Shown here: positions 9,688 through 20,609 of the stretch, one piece after another
How the letters are laid out: every line of letters starts with the position of its first letter
How positions within the stretch are numbered: position 1 is the stretch's first letter
Source of the DNA: Girardinichthys multiradiatus
Lineage: Eukaryota; Chordata; Actinopteri; Cyprinodontiformes; Goodeidae
Length of the DNA: 64,000 bases
Direction of reading: 5' to 3'
NCBI RefSeq assembly: GCF_021462225.1
Contig: NC_061804.1
Location: forward strand, 43,897,975 to 43,961,974
Translations under genes and position numbers: made by a program
Notes under the pieces: generated by a model
What the model saw: only the letters and a program-made list of their open reading frames with translations
Database searches by the model: none
Told to the model about the DNA's origin: nothing

Positions 9688-11181
9688 ATGGAGAAGGACT
9701 ACTGGTTGGCATCAAAGCGATTCTGGCAAACCGTCCGGCGCCTCAGGAGGGGGAAGCAGTGCTTCGCCAACACTGTTTATAGTGGGGGCGGGAGACTGCT
9801 GACCTCGACTGAGGACATTATCGGGCGGTGGAAGGAGTACTTTGAGCATCTCCTCAATCCTGCCATCACGCATTCCATGGTGGAAACAGAGGCTGGGGAC
9901 TCGGGGTTGGACTCTTTCATCACCCAGGCTGAATTCACTGAGGTGGTTAAAAAGCTCCGCGGTGGCAAGGCTTCGGGGGTGGATGAGATCCGCCCTGAGT
10001 ACCTCAAGTCTCTGGATGTTGTAGGGCTGTCATGGTTGACACGCCTCTTAAACATTGTGTGGCGGTCGGGGACAGTGCCTCTGGACTGGCAGACTGGGGT
10101 GGTGGTCCCCCTTCATAAGAAGGGGGACCGGAGGGTGTGTTCCAACTACAGGGGGATCACACTCCTCAGCATCCCTGGTAAGGCCTACGCCAGGGTATTG
10201 GAGAGGAGAGTCCGACCGATAGTCAAACCTCGGCTTCAGGAGGAGCAGTGTGGTTTTCGTCCCGGCCGTGGAACACTGGACCAGCTCTATACCCTCTACA
10301 GGGTGCTCGAGGGTTCATGGGAGTTTGCCCAACCGGTTCACATGTGTTTTGTGGACCTGGAGAAGGCATTTGACTGTGTCCCTTGTGATGCCCTGTGGGG
10401 GGTGCTCCAGGAGTATGGAATTGGGGGCCCTTTATTAGGGGCCATCCGGTCCCTGTACGAGCGGAGCAGGAGTTTGGTCCGCATTGCCGGCACTAAGTCG
10501 GACCTCTTCCCGGTGCATGTTGGACTCCGGCAGGGCTGCCCTTTGTCACCGGTCCTGTTCATAACTTTTATGGACAGGATTTCTAGATGCAGCCAAGGGC
10601 CGGAGGGGGTCTGGTTTGGGGACCAGTGGATTTCGTCTCTTCTTTTTGCGGATGATGTGGTCCTGCTGGCCCCCTCTAGCCAAGACCTACAGCATGCGCT
10701 GTGGCAGTTCGCAGCCGAGTGTGAAGCGTCTAGGATGAGGATCAGCACCTCCAAGTCCGAGGCCATGGTACTCGACCGGAAAAGGGTGGCTTGTCCTCTT
10801 CAGGTTGGAGGGGAGTTCCTGCCTCAAGTGGAGGAGTTTAAGTATCTTGTGGTCTTGTTCACGAGTGAGGGAAGAATGGAGCGGGAGATCGACAGACGGA
10901 TCGGTGCAGCTGCCACAGTAATGGGGGCGCTGTGCCGGTCCGTTGTGGTGAAGAGAGAGCTGAGCCGAAAAGCAAAGCTCTCAATTTACCGGTCGGTCTA
11001 CGTTCCTACCCTCATCTATGGCCATGAACTTTGGGTCATGACTGAAAGAACGAGATCCCGGATACAAGCGGCTGAAATGAGCTTCTTCCGTAGGGTGGCC
11101 GGGCGCTCCCTTAGAGATAGGGTGAGGAGCTCGGCCATCCGGGAGAGCCGCTGCTCCTCCACATCGAGAGGAGCCAGTTGA
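9688..11181 (+). CDS. Rex3: Rex3 reverse transcriptase ORF (497 codons)
   Basis: The longest open frame in the window. It encodes the reverse transcriptase that copies Rex3 RNA into nicked chromosomal DNA. Motifs in order: SNYRGITLLSIPGKAYARVL (motifs 0-1), EEQCGFRPGRGTLDQLYTL (motif 2), FVDLEKAFDCVP (motif A, first aspartate), GLRQGCPLSPVLF (motif B), and LLFADDVVLL (motif C, catalytic aspartates encoded at about 10651-10656), then the thumb and SRKAKLSIYRSVYVPTLIYG. All polymerase motifs look intact. The true protein would begin upstream in the endonuclease; the methionine at 9688 is only the first one after a frameshift. The frame ends early because about 13 bases are missing near 11140, and the C-terminal part resumes at 11178 in another frame. 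It is not a functional gene as it stands. Confidence 0.88.
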   Translation: MEKDYWLASKRFWQTVRRLRRGKQCFANTVYSGGGRLLTSTEDIIGRWKEYFEHLLNPAITHSMVETEAGDSGLDSFITQAEFTEVVKKLRGGKASGVDEIRPEYLKSLDVVGLSWLTRLLNIVWRSGTVPLDWQTGVVVPLHKKGDRRVCSNYRGITLLSIPGKAYARVLERRVRPIVKPRLQEEQCGFRPGRGTLDQLYTLYRVLEGSWEFAQPVHMCFVDLEKAFDCVPCDALWGVLQEYGIGGPLLGAIRSLYERSRSLVRIAGTKSDLFPVHVGLRQGCPLSPVLFITFMDRISRCSQGPEGVWFGDQWISSLLFADDVVLLAPSSQDLQHALWQFAAECEASRMRISTSKSEAMVLDRKRVACPLQVGGEFLPQVEEFKYLVVLFTSEGRMEREIDRRIGAAATVMGALCRSVVVKRELSRKAKLSIYRSVYVPTLIYGHELWVMTERTRSRIQAAEMSFFRRVAGRSLRDRVRSSAIRESRCSSTSRGAS

Positions 11182-11423
11182 GGTGGCTCGGGCATCTATA
11201 CCGGATGCCTCCTGGACGCCTTCCTCGGGAGGTGTTCCAGGCACATCCCACCGGGAGGAGGCCCAGGGGACGGCCCAGGACACGCTGGAGGGACTATGTC
11301 TCTCGGCTGGCCAGGGAACGCCTTGGGCTCCCCCTGGAGGAGGAACTGGAGGAGGTCTCTGGAGAGAGGGACGTCTGGGCGTCTCTGCTGAGTCTGCTGC
11401 CCCCGCGACCCGGTCCCGGATAA
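11178..11423 (+). pseudogene. Rex3: Rex3 C-terminal region, shifted frame
   Basis: Encodes RWLGHLYRMPPGRLPREVF, then arginine-rich GRRPRGRPRTRWRDYV and ERDVWASLLSLLPPRPG, the conserved end of the Rex3 protein seen also at 60220-60490 on the minus strand. It is out of frame with the polymerase because of the deletion near 11140. The arginine-rich block is the probable nucleic-acid-binding tail. Confidence 0.85.
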
Positions 11424-11452
11424 GCGGAAGACGACGAGTACGAGTACGAGGT

Positions 11453-12478
11453 TCTCCTGAGGGTGTGTGTAGAAGGTTTTTATGATGCACTTCAGAGTGT
11501 GTATTATAATGTATACAGATATCAGGACAGTCTTTTTGGTGGATGTCAATATGTATCTGGGAAGCAGGCAAATCCATGGAAAAGTCGAGAGCGGATCTTT
11601 AATCCCATTCTGACCCTGCCTTCCTGCTAACATTAGTGAAACTGTAATTTAAGGAAATAATCCAAATAGTGGTGACATTCCGACAATTTGCCAAACCAAA
11701 CTCTAAATAGAAAACCCAAAAGTAAATGAATTTAAATATTTCCTGATCTACTTGCTTTGAATCAACCTATTTATTGTGACCCCAGTTCATTTAAGTAATG
11801 GGAGTGTCATAGCTGGTACAATCCACTTTAGGGATGGTCCGAATAGAAGATTATCCCACTCTTATTTTAATACACCTAAAGTAATTGTTTGGATACAAGT
11901 ATCACATCATTAAGAAATGTTTATATGTTATATGTTTATCTGAATTCAGTCTTTTTTCTGTTTTTGTGTCAATAGAGAGCAAAAGGAAATGGAACCAATC
12001 AGGGTAGCATATTATTTACTTTTTTATTTTCATTTTTTCTTTAAGGGTATTGCAGCAGCACCCTCTCTACAGTATTAACACCCTTTGTGGCGGAAATGTC
12101 CATGGCAGCTGTCTTAACTGGTGAATGTGTTGTGTTTGCTACAGTGCCACGTGTGCAAGAAGGTGATATGGGACAATATTTTCCAAAGACTTTGTGTCTT
12201 CTAACAACAGTTAAATGGAAAGCAAATACACATTAGTGTAACTAGGGTATAAATAAAGCTAAAGCATGCGCTGGAATAAATCTTCGTCTGTACACATTAG
12301 GAAAGGAATTTACAAATTAAACTTGTTCTATAATTTTTATCAAAATGAAATTTATATAAACAAGTACATTATATTCAGAGAAAAAAAAAGGCATGATTAG
12401 ATACCCAAATGGTTTTGGAAGCCTCTCAACACTAATATTTCAGTCCACCTTCACAACAGTAGCCAGATGTTCATTTAC
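11453..12478. other. No gene seen; intron-like
   Basis: AT-rich sequence with no recognised repeat or coding motif. It lies directly 3' (minus-strand sense) of the IgLON exon and is taken as its downstream intron. Confidence 0.4.
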
Positions 12479-12711
12479 CTTGGACAAGAACATGTACTGA
12501 GGTTGTTCTCGGCCGGCTGCTTGTCTGGACTGCACACACATACTGTCCTTCATCTGTCATGTCCACATTTTCAATCTTAATGGTAAACTCCTCTTGGTTA
12601 AGGGTCACCAGACTCACTCTGGGATCAACCGACCATTTGTCTTCTCCGGCATAAAGTATACTGGAGCGGTTCAGCCATGCTGTGTGTGTGACAATGTCTC
12701 CCTGTTCACAT
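12479..12711 (-). CDS. IgLON-family exon: second half of Ig domain 1
   Basis: Single 233-base exon of a GPI-anchored neural cell-adhesion protein of the IgLON group. Read on the minus strand it begins with the first Ig cysteine (CEQGD), then AWLNRSSILYAGEDKWSVD (tryptophan core and an NRS glycosylation site), IKIENVDMTDEGQYVCAVQ (the DxGxYxC signature with the second cysteine) and ends SVHVLVQ. The acceptor is a T-rich tract ending in gcag at 12712-12715; the donor is CCAAG|GTAAAT with GT at 12478-12477. The exon starts with the last base of a split codon and ends after the first base of the next, so flanking exons must be phase-compatible. WSVDPRVS is closest to NEGR1 as I remember it, other parts fit IGLON5 or NTM, so I do not name the paralogue. 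No stop or frameshift. This is the only convincing host coding sequence in the window. Confidence 0.9.
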
Positions 12712-13395
12712 CTGCAAAGCAAAAACAAACAAAATAAAAATTTTAAGTAAATTAATTTTTCCACATCTAAAACAGTTATTCCCAGATCTAATGCTTGATG
12801 TATAGCATATCATAAGGTCAACAGACAGACAATAATGGCCAGTTAAATTACAATTATGCTTAAAAAATTATTTTGTTTAGTTGTTCTTCACAATCCAGGC
12901 AAAAGCATCTATGCTCTGAAACTGACATTTGTTTTTAAATCTCTCTTTCCATTCATTTCTATACATTTTCTATGAGATTTAGATCAGGGGAACATAAAGT
13001 ACATATACTTAGTTTATCTATTTTCAAGAGAAATCAGTTTAGTTAGTGTTATTTGTTCACATTTTTGACTAACAGAAAGGATATAAGCCGTTACTTTAGG
13101 ACTTACTGAAAGTCAAATGATTGATTGCAGTTTTTCCAGATTTTGTTACTGAAGTCTATAATTTTTAATACCTGAATAAATACAGAAATATAATTTCTTT
13201 CACTAATATGTGTATCTAATTAAAATGTTTTTTGTACTTAACCTTTTCCTTCTCAGAAACACAAATCTGGCATTAACTTGTTGCTAATTAATGGGTACAT
13301 TAGTTACATATCAGGTTCTACTTAGCACTTATTAAAGTGCTTATGCAATAAATACTAAGAAATAATCCTCAATGAAAAGTTTTCTCTCAATAATT
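12712..13395. other. No gene seen; intron-like
   Basis: AT-rich, upstream side (minus-strand sense) of the IgLON exon. Nothing recognisable apart from the splice acceptor described with the exon. Confidence 0.4.
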
Positions 13396-13691
13396 GTACT
13401 CGTACTCGTCGTCTTCCGCTTTATCCGGGACTGGGTTGCGGGGGCAGCAGACTCAGCAGAGACACCCAGGGTATCACGAGGGACACAGTCGAATGCTTTC
13501 TCCAGGTCCACAAAACACATGTGAACCGGTTGGGCAAACTCCCATGAACCCTCGAGCACCCTGTAGAGGGTATAGAGCTGGTCCAGTGTTCCACGGCCGG
13601 GACGAAAACCACACTGCTCCTCCTGAAGCCAAGGTTCGACTATCGGCCAGACTCTCCTCTCCAATACCCTGGCGTAGGCCTTACCAGGGAG
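13396..13691 (-). mobile_element. Rex3: Rex3 remnant with internal deletion
   Basis: Reads GKAYARVLERRVWPI-like text, EEQCGFRPGRGTLDQLYTL and FVDLEKAFDCVPRDT (RT motifs 1 to A), then jumps at about 13470 straight to the element's extreme 3' end (SAESAAPAT frame and the tactcgtactcgtcg tail). About 970 bases between motif A and the C-terminus are missing compared with the copy at 8881-11452. The 5' side stops at the motif 1 region. Confidence 0.88.
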
Positions 13692-14867
13692 GCTTAATTA
13701 TATTTGTCTTTAATATTGACCAAATAGGTTGTATTAAATATGACTTTAATGAACTTTGCTTAAAATAAAATCGGCTTTTGCTGTAACAGAACAAGGATCG
13801 TTTTTTTTTTTTGCACTGAAAACACACATTAATAGCATCCAGAGTTTTGGAACAAAGCACTTAACCAAAAGTGAGAAGTGAAGCCAAATAAGCACAAATA
13901 AAGTATTTATAACATAAGACAGGTTCTCCTATCTAAACAGAGATTTTGCTTAGTTCTTATTTATTGGTAGTTTGACTCCTTTCAGCTGTATTAAGATTAG
14001 GAAGATAAATCATTTTTTCTTAATATCATGCTAAAAGGATAGTTCCCTGAAAGAATCTTGATTGCATTTCAAGTAGTTCTTGTTCACTACACATCTTTGT
14101 TGGTGTTATTATTATACAGTGTTGATATATGTAATGCTCCAAAATTTATTAAAAATTTTTATTTAAATGTAGTAACTGTAAAACTTTAAACTGAAGTTTT
14201 GTGCTGTGCAAAACAGGCCTTTCCACTCTTTTCTTAGAAATCGCACTCTCTATTATTTCTTTTTTTTACCATGTCCTGTCCGGCATAGTAGCACTTAGAA
14301 TTGTTTTTCGAGTGCCAAAAAGAAGCCCAACAGATTTACTTTCTATTGTAAGGTTTATAGAAGAAAACCTGCTCTACAATGGAAACAAGTTAACGATAAT
14401 GGCATGTAATATGTTTTTCTGAAGCTTAGTTCACAATGAATCACAAAGTATACCGAAATGTAAAATGACTGAACTGGCAGAGTTGCCTTTCGGCAAAGTT
14501 CACATCTCTCAAAGAAAACTGCTAGATCATTTACTTTGCCATTCTACCTGCTTTTCAATTACTTGCTCTATTTTATTCCAGTTCGTGGCCAGCACCATAA
14601 GATAATAATTGAAGATATTAGTTCACCTAAAATCCAGGTTAACCCCTTTTAGACTATTGTCATGAAATCATCTCAATCTGCCTCCAATCTATCTTAATAC
14701 AGCAGAAGTGTTTATTGGGGCATATTCCACACAAACCAGATTTAACTAAAAGCACTTTGCCACCAGAATGTGACATATATGTTTAGTGAAAGTTACTCAG
14801 TATTTAACTATATTCAAAATACTGTGATGATGAACAGAAATAACTAAATGTTCAATTTTAACAGCAA
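13692..14867. other. No gene seen
   Basis: AT-rich sequence with a T-run at 13801-13812. No coding motif or repeat family recognised. Confidence 0.4.
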
Positions 14868-15660
14868 ACAATTTTGCATTGTTTGCTGTTATTTCAGCTT
14901 TTAACCTTGTTCTCTCTTTTCTCTTCCTAGAAGCTACACCTGGCCTGGCTCTGTGTCTGCCTGTGACACCTTTCTGGAGAGGTGAATTGTCCAAGCTTCT
15001 GCTGGCAACAACTTAATGCTCACCCTCTACCGATGATCCACATAGCCCTGTCTTTTAGTGTTTAACCCTTTCTCTCTCCTAGACATGGAAATTGACTGAG
15101 CTTTTACTGTAACTAATTATATGTGCTCTCTTTCAGACTCTAACCTTGAAAACTGGCTCAGAGTTTATCTGTTCTTTCTTTCTAGGTGAAACGACTAAAG
15201 GAGCTACATCCATTAACATTTACTTTTCCTTCCCATAGAAAGTACTTCTGGATCAGTGCTTCCATGTTCTTTTTGTGTCTCTGCTCTGTTCTCTCAAACC
15301 CCCAGTCGGTCGTGGCAGATGGCCGCTCAAACTGAGCCTGGTTCTGCTGGAGGTTTCTTCCTGTTAAAAGGGAGTTTTTCCTCTCCGCTGTCGCTACATG
15401 CATGCTCAGTATGAGGGATTGCTGCAAAGTCAACGACAGTGACTGTCCACTGTCTCTACATGCTCATCCGGGAGGAGTGAATGCTGCAAGTCACTGACTG
15501 GATGCAATCTGCTGGGTTTCCTTAGACAGAATAAAAAGCTAACTCCGACTGCACTGTTCAGTTGTTAGGATTAATTGGAATGTATGTACCTGACTGTTGT
15601 GAAGTGCCTTGAGACAACATGTGTTTGGCGCTATATAAATAAAACTGAATTGAATTGAAT
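14868..15660 (+). repeat. L2-tailed interspersed repeat, long copy
   Basis: About 790 bases closely matching 32572-33398 along the whole length (shared blocks tttgctgttatttcag, gaagctacacctgg, cagtcggtcgtggcagatgg, ggtttcttcctgttaaaagg, and the end gcgctatataaataaaactg followed by repeated ttgaa). The ending is that of L2-type LINEs, so these copies were probably made by L2 machinery as a SINE or a truncated LINE 3' region. No coding capacity seen. A shorter copy is at 20610-21000 and a degraded one near 59520. Confidence 0.8.
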
Positions 15661-15699
15661 TTCAAAGCTTTATTGGAGCAATAGCTGTGTGGTATTCAT

Positions 15700-15912
15700 G
15701 GTGACCAGATTGATAAGATCCTCAAACTGCTCCTTCCACCCCCAAACTATTTCATCAATATGGGTCTGCAGCTTCGCAGCTCACCCTCACCCTCACCACC
15801 CATTTGGGCTAACCAGGTCTGTCTGGCAGCCTCCCCTGCCATATCCAACTCGCTACTACCAGGTGGTGATTGGTTGACAACTCTGCCACTCTTCACTCGA
15901 GTGTTGAAGATG
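15700..15912 (-). mobile_element. Old Rex3-like remnant with internal deletion
   Basis: The left part (agatcctcaaac.gctccttccac, about 15710-15780) matches the Rex3 polymerase N-terminal region at 33655-33715, while the right part (caggtggtgattggttgaca, 15860-15880) matches the Rex3 endonuclease end at 34225-34250. The intervening about 450 bases are missing. Divergence is much higher than in the other Rex3 copies, so it is an older insertion. Confidence 0.6.
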
Positions 15913-15999
15913 TCACACTATGTAAATTGTGTGTGAAAAATGAGTTGAACAGCAAACATATGCTAATGACCCCAAACAGCAGGGACTATCTTCTTTGAA

Positions 16000-18900
16000 C
16001 TGCGTCAACCGAGTCATATCCCTCGATTCCAACAATGTGCTTGTCCCAGAATGAGCCGCTGCTACTGCCGCCGCCGTGGAGATGGTGAGGCACTGTGCTG
16101 CTGTTGCTACTCCACAAGTCAGCCACCAGAGCTAGCAGCTCTACCTGCTAGCCACCAGAGTGTCTTTGTCAATTACCAGGCCTACCCAGCAGGCTCTTCC
16201 ATCAGCCACCAGGTCCAGCCATTATCCTACACTGCCAGCCTACATCCTCAAATTGCCTTGAATCAGCTCTGCTTCAAGTACAGTATTTTTCTATGTTCAC
16301 ACCCTGGCTACTAAATGTGGTTAATGTCCATTATGGAGATTACAAACCTGATTGTCTGCACACTACTTGCTGATTCTGTCCTGTCCCATCTCCAGCCTGT
16401 GTCGCTAACTCTGCTGTTCACTACAGAAGCCTTTGTCAGCATGGACTCCAGAATCTATCCAGCCCTCAACCAGTGTTCTATCTGACCCCTAGTCGGAAAC
16501 TTTTACAGGGGGGATCTAAGAGGAGCTATACCATCAACAGCACAAACCCAATTCCATCCTTGCGGTCTTCCTGTCGTCGCCCCTCTAGAATGTTGGGTGG
16601 ATGGACTGTGGACCACCCTGTGCTAGCTAGCCTTCCCAGGCAGACTATTAATGGATCCGGCAACTGCTGCATCTCCCATTCGCTCTCTCTCCAACAAAGG
16701 TCCACTTATTTATGATCTCATAAAATGATTATAAACTAGATTTTCTCTGCTTGACCGAGACATGACAGTGACCAGCTGAGTTTGCAGAGCTCAACCTCAC
16801 CATTCCACCTGGGTTTGTGAACTTTACAATGAGCAGTACAAGATATCCTCTCTCCCCAACTCTACTCACCAGACATTTGAATCCATTGCACTAAAAATTC
16901 ATGGCTCTGCCATTTTATCTGCTACTTACCAGCCACCTAAGCCCAAACCTAAATTTTTTTATGAAATTTCTGAGTACATTCCCACCTTATGCTCCCTGTA
17001 ACAATATTGTCAACTCTCACAAAGGAGTTTGCATCCTGCTTGGACAGCTGTGGTTTGCAAAAATATGTAGATTTCCCTACAAACTCAAAGAGGCACATTC
17101 TGGATCAAGTCGGTTGTGCTGGTGTAATCCCTTTTAACTGTATAGTATCTGATTTTCCTATCTCTGATCATAAGCTTGTTTCTTTCAAGGCTAACTTACC
17201 AAAACTAACTCTACCCGTTCCATCACGTTCAGAAACCTTAAGAACATTGATCTCCCAATTCTCTCTTCTGCTATTAAAAATCTTCCCAGCAGAGACAAGT
17301 TGACTACCCTTGATAAACTGATTTCTCGTTATAATAATGGACCGCAAAGCCTCCTGGACACATTGGCACCACTGAAAAGCTTCTCTCATTCTGACCCCAG
17401 TACACACCAGAGCTACATCGGCTTAAATCTAAGGGGTCGCCGTCTGTACTGGCTTTCAAGGAAAACTGGACATGCTATTCACAAGGATGTACATTGAAAT
17501 ACAAAGATGCCATTTCCAGTGCAAAATATGTTTACTATGGTTCCCTCATCCAGTCTGCTAATGGAAATTAACACACTTTGTTCTCTACACTCAGAAATAT
17601 TCTCCAGCCCCCTGACACCTTTGCCACACATATGTACTCCACCCTATGCAACAGATTTATAGACTTTTTTTACCTCTAAAACTGAAAACATTCACCTGCA
17701 TCTGTCCCATTCTTGCAACACAACTATGGTTGCAAATACTGTTTAGCACTCTTTCCACCTTCTTCTCACTCACTTTCTAGCTTCAGTCTGCCGTCCATCA
17801 GAGAAATATCCTCAATAATCCATAAATCAAAGCCCTCCACCTGTACAGTGGACCACCTGCCTAGAAAGCTGGTCAAATTTTGTCACCCCTCACTCTTGCT
17901 TCTCATTACTGACATCATCCATTCTTCCCTCACTTCTTTTCCTGCACTATTTTAAACAGCAATCTCTACACCAATACTTAAGAAACCTTGCTTAATCCCC
18001 GCTTAATAATTTCAGACCAATTTCCAATCTCCCATTTTTGTCAAAAGTTTTACAAAAGGTGGTAGCTCAAGTTCATAAGTACCTCAGTGAAAATGACTTG
18101 CATAAACAATTTAAGTTAGGTTTTTGGCGCTATCATAGCACAGAGACCACCCTGGTCAAAAATATGGTATCAATTTCCATTGCCATGTGGATGACACCCA
18201 ACTCTACCTCTCCTAATGACGTGCCGCATCTTTATCCCCCTCCTTCTATTTTCACTATTTACAAGATATTAACTTTTGGTTCTCTCATAATCTCCTCAAA
18301 CGTAATTCAAATAAAACTGAAATATTTATTTTTGGCACAAAATCCACAATCTGCAAATCAGGCAAATTTTATTTATCTGTTGAAAACACTACTGTCCTTT
18401 TTTCCCCACAGGTCAAGAGTCTAGGTGTCATCCGTGATAACAGCCTCTTTTTCACAGCTTATATTAGCAACATCACCCGCTCTGCAAACTTCCACCTCCA
18501 TTATATCAACCCCTTACCCCTACCGCCGCTGCCATTTTAGTCAATGCTTTGGTCACATCCCAGTTTGATTATCAGTGTGTGAATGTGTGTATGAATGGGT
18601 GGATTACTGAATGTAGTGTGAAGTGCTTTGGGGTCTCTAGGGACTTGATAAACGCTATACAAGTAGAGGCCATTGTGTTTACTGCAATGTGCTGCTCTTT
18701 GGTTTACCCCACAAATCCCTCCATAAACTTTAATTAGTTCAAAACTCTAAACTGCCACTGGATCTCCGAATAACATCATCCCTGCACACTTTCAAATTTT
18801 TTCTTAAAACTCACCTGTTCAGACTAGCATACCTCACTTGACCTCCCCACATGCTACACCACAAACATTTATCTGTATTTAATTTGTTGGTCTCTTTTTA

Positions 18901-19012
18901 GTACTTTTAACCTTTGTTCACAATATACTGTTTTTATGTTACTGATGTAAAGCGACCTTGAGAGTCTTGAAAGGCGCTTATAAATAAAATGTATTGCTAT
19001 TATTATCATTAA
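16000..19012 (+). mobile_element. L2-type LINE, decayed, polymerase core deleted
   Basis: A 3-kb CR1/L2 element in plus orientation. Recognisable blocks: an endonuclease part (TYQPPKPKP near 16925; LQKYVDFPTNSK and FNCIVSDFPISDHKLVSFK at 17040-17190), a linker (NNGPQSLLDTLAPLKSFS at 17330; SFSLPSIREISSIIHKSKPS at 17780), RT motifs 0-1 (NNFRPISNLPFLSKVLQK at 18005-18060) and YHSTETTLVK at 18130. It then jumps to FHCHVDDTQLYLS at about 18175, a motif C with V in place of the usual tyrosine-alanine. The stretch that should hold motifs A and B is deleted. The 3' end (aagcgaccttgagagtcttg, cgcttataaataaaatg) is a typical L2 tail. Multiple stops throughout. Confidence 0.8.
18575..18690 (+). repeat. 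Short repeat nested in the L2 LINE
   Basis: gtgtgtgaatgtgtgtatgaatggg ... agtgtgaagtgctttggggt ... aacgctatacaa interrupts the L2 coding sequence between HIPV-type residues and the later conserved end. A related short block is at 40625-40700. I recall this as the 3' part of a common teleost SINE. Confidence 0.5.
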
Positions 19013-20609
19013 AGCTGACAGCTTTCACAGGCCAGGGGCAGCGGGGTGCCAACTAAGTAGTCAGAGCATGCGGCGGGGAAGAGGCTGACAAAGTCAGCTC
19101 TTTCAGGTTTTATGATTGAAATTTCATCTGTAAACGTTAGCTTTTATTATTTTTATATTTTCAAATGTTTATAAAAGTACATTATAATATTTCTTCAACT
19201 TCTTCCTGTTATTATTGTTATTCTTATTATTATTGGCTCCAACTCCATGACTTTGAATATCATGTCTTTTTATATGGCCTCTCTGCTCTCCCAAACTCTC
19301 CATGATGAGAGCCAGTAGCACACACAACTTCAATTTTATAACAAGCAATTTAGCGTTTCTTATTTGTAATCTTTGCAGATTCCAAATCTTTGTCAGTGCA
19401 GACAGAGTGACTGCATGGTATAGCATAAAACTGATTAATCTTACTAAAAGGTCAATGCTGCAAGATTTGACATTTACATAGCACATATGTAAATTACATA
19501 GCAGTGACACAAACAGTATTGTAGTTGTTTTTACATATTCACACTGCCATTCATACAATGCTTGATGTTATTTTTTTCAATCTTGATATTCTCTGAAGTG
19601 TCTCCAACAGTTTGTACTGAGCTGTAAGTGTACTCTTCTTGATGCAATCGCCACTGTACCACCAAGATCATCTTATATAAAGTGCCAATCTTAAAGTAGC
19701 TCATTGAAAAGATTAACTGATTTCTGCTATAGAACTTTGCTGTCATGAAGACAAAGTAATGCTCACCACTGATGACCTGTTTGGGTAGTATCCTGTTCCC
19801 CAAAGTCTCATGCTCAGTCCCTCCCTCTCTACTGGTTCTTAAACATTGTTTTGCTCTTTCTCCCAGGAATTTTGGGTAAGAAGCCTATGAGGTACACAAT
19901 CAATCTCTATACTGGCATTGTCTGTGTACATTAAATTAGTCTAACAGAAAATAAAGTACTTACATTTTTGCCAGATCATTCAGTTATATTTAGCTGCATC
20001 ACTAAGTGTCTTCAGGCTCCTCATGTCTTTCGTGTTGATTAGACATTAAATGTTTTCTCATCTCTTTTCAAAGTGATCATCCTGGTTTGTAGTCTTGCTG
20101 CTTATTATTCTGAGGAAGGTGTGTGGTACTGAAAGCATCAGACACTTTCAGTAAACACCTTCATTGCCAACCTGATTCAGTGTACAGACAGCCGGGTGGA
20201 TTCTATCTCTGTCAGATACTTTTGGAAAACAACATCAAAATATTTAGAAACTACTACAAGTCATCAAGAACACTTCACCTGTTGGACGACTTGTTTGCTG
20301 AATATTGGACCATTTGCACGTTGCTGGACGCCACTATGCCTTTCCAACATCATTGGCCATTTTGTACCGCAGGATAGACAGTCCTACAAAACCCAGCGGC
20401 CACTGTGGTTGATATGACGAGGCCGTCCCAGGTCTGACGTCACAGGAGGCAATATAGGAAGACGAACATTTGAAAGAAGCTGCTTTTCACGCTGGAGACC
20501 GGACCAGCAACTGAGCGCATCATTCTGAAGAAGAGTCCCAAGTGGATTTCATTCATTCTCCTTCGTTGGCCAATGTAAAATTCATAAAAGAGGTTTCTGG
20601 AATAAGAAG
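19013..20609. other. No assigned gene; possible LTR or leader-like sequence at right
   Basis: Two minus-strand frames (19169-19558 and 19531-19803) are open for 90-129 codons. The second has protein-like text (KQVISGEHYFVFMTAKFYS) but matches nothing I know. From about 20120 to 20605 the sequence differs in composition and appears continuous in character with 21004-21260, on the other side of the L2-tailed repeat, so that repeat probably inserted into it. No terminal repeats were found. Confidence 0.3.

Larger units (their letters stand above)
8881..11452 (+). mobile_element. Rex3: Rex3 LINE (RTE clade), EN-deleted copy
   Basis: Starts at gtgtcaggccaccc, shared with the other 5' ends in this window, and ends at 11452 after the tacgagtacgag tail characteristic of Rex3 copies here. 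The 5' untranslated part runs to about 9110. The endonuclease is interrupted at 9117, where about 400 bases seen in the copy at 34350-34760 are missing, with a ggc overlap at the join. The remainder gives the end of the endonuclease ([20 protein letters not shown], 9137-9200), the linker, the full polymerase and the C-terminal domain. Known: published Rex3 survey primers bind inside the polymerase. tggcagactggggtggtggt is present at 10087-10106 and the reverse site at 10531-10551, which fixes the family call. Confidence 0.92.

Noticed and set aside
10338..10766. 142-codon minus-strand frame inside the Rex3 polymerase
   Set aside because: Antisense shadow of a GC-rich coding region with intact polymerase motifs on the plus strand.
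10981..11633. Long minus-strand frames at the Rex3 3' end
   Set aside because: They are the complement of the conserved Rex3 C-terminus and extend into non-coding flank without motifs.
15182..15433. Repeated 83-100 codon minus-strand frame (also at 20440-20742 and 32888-33139)
   Set aside because: It is the antisense of the L2-tailed interspersed repeat. Similarity between copies reflects repeat identity, not a protein family.
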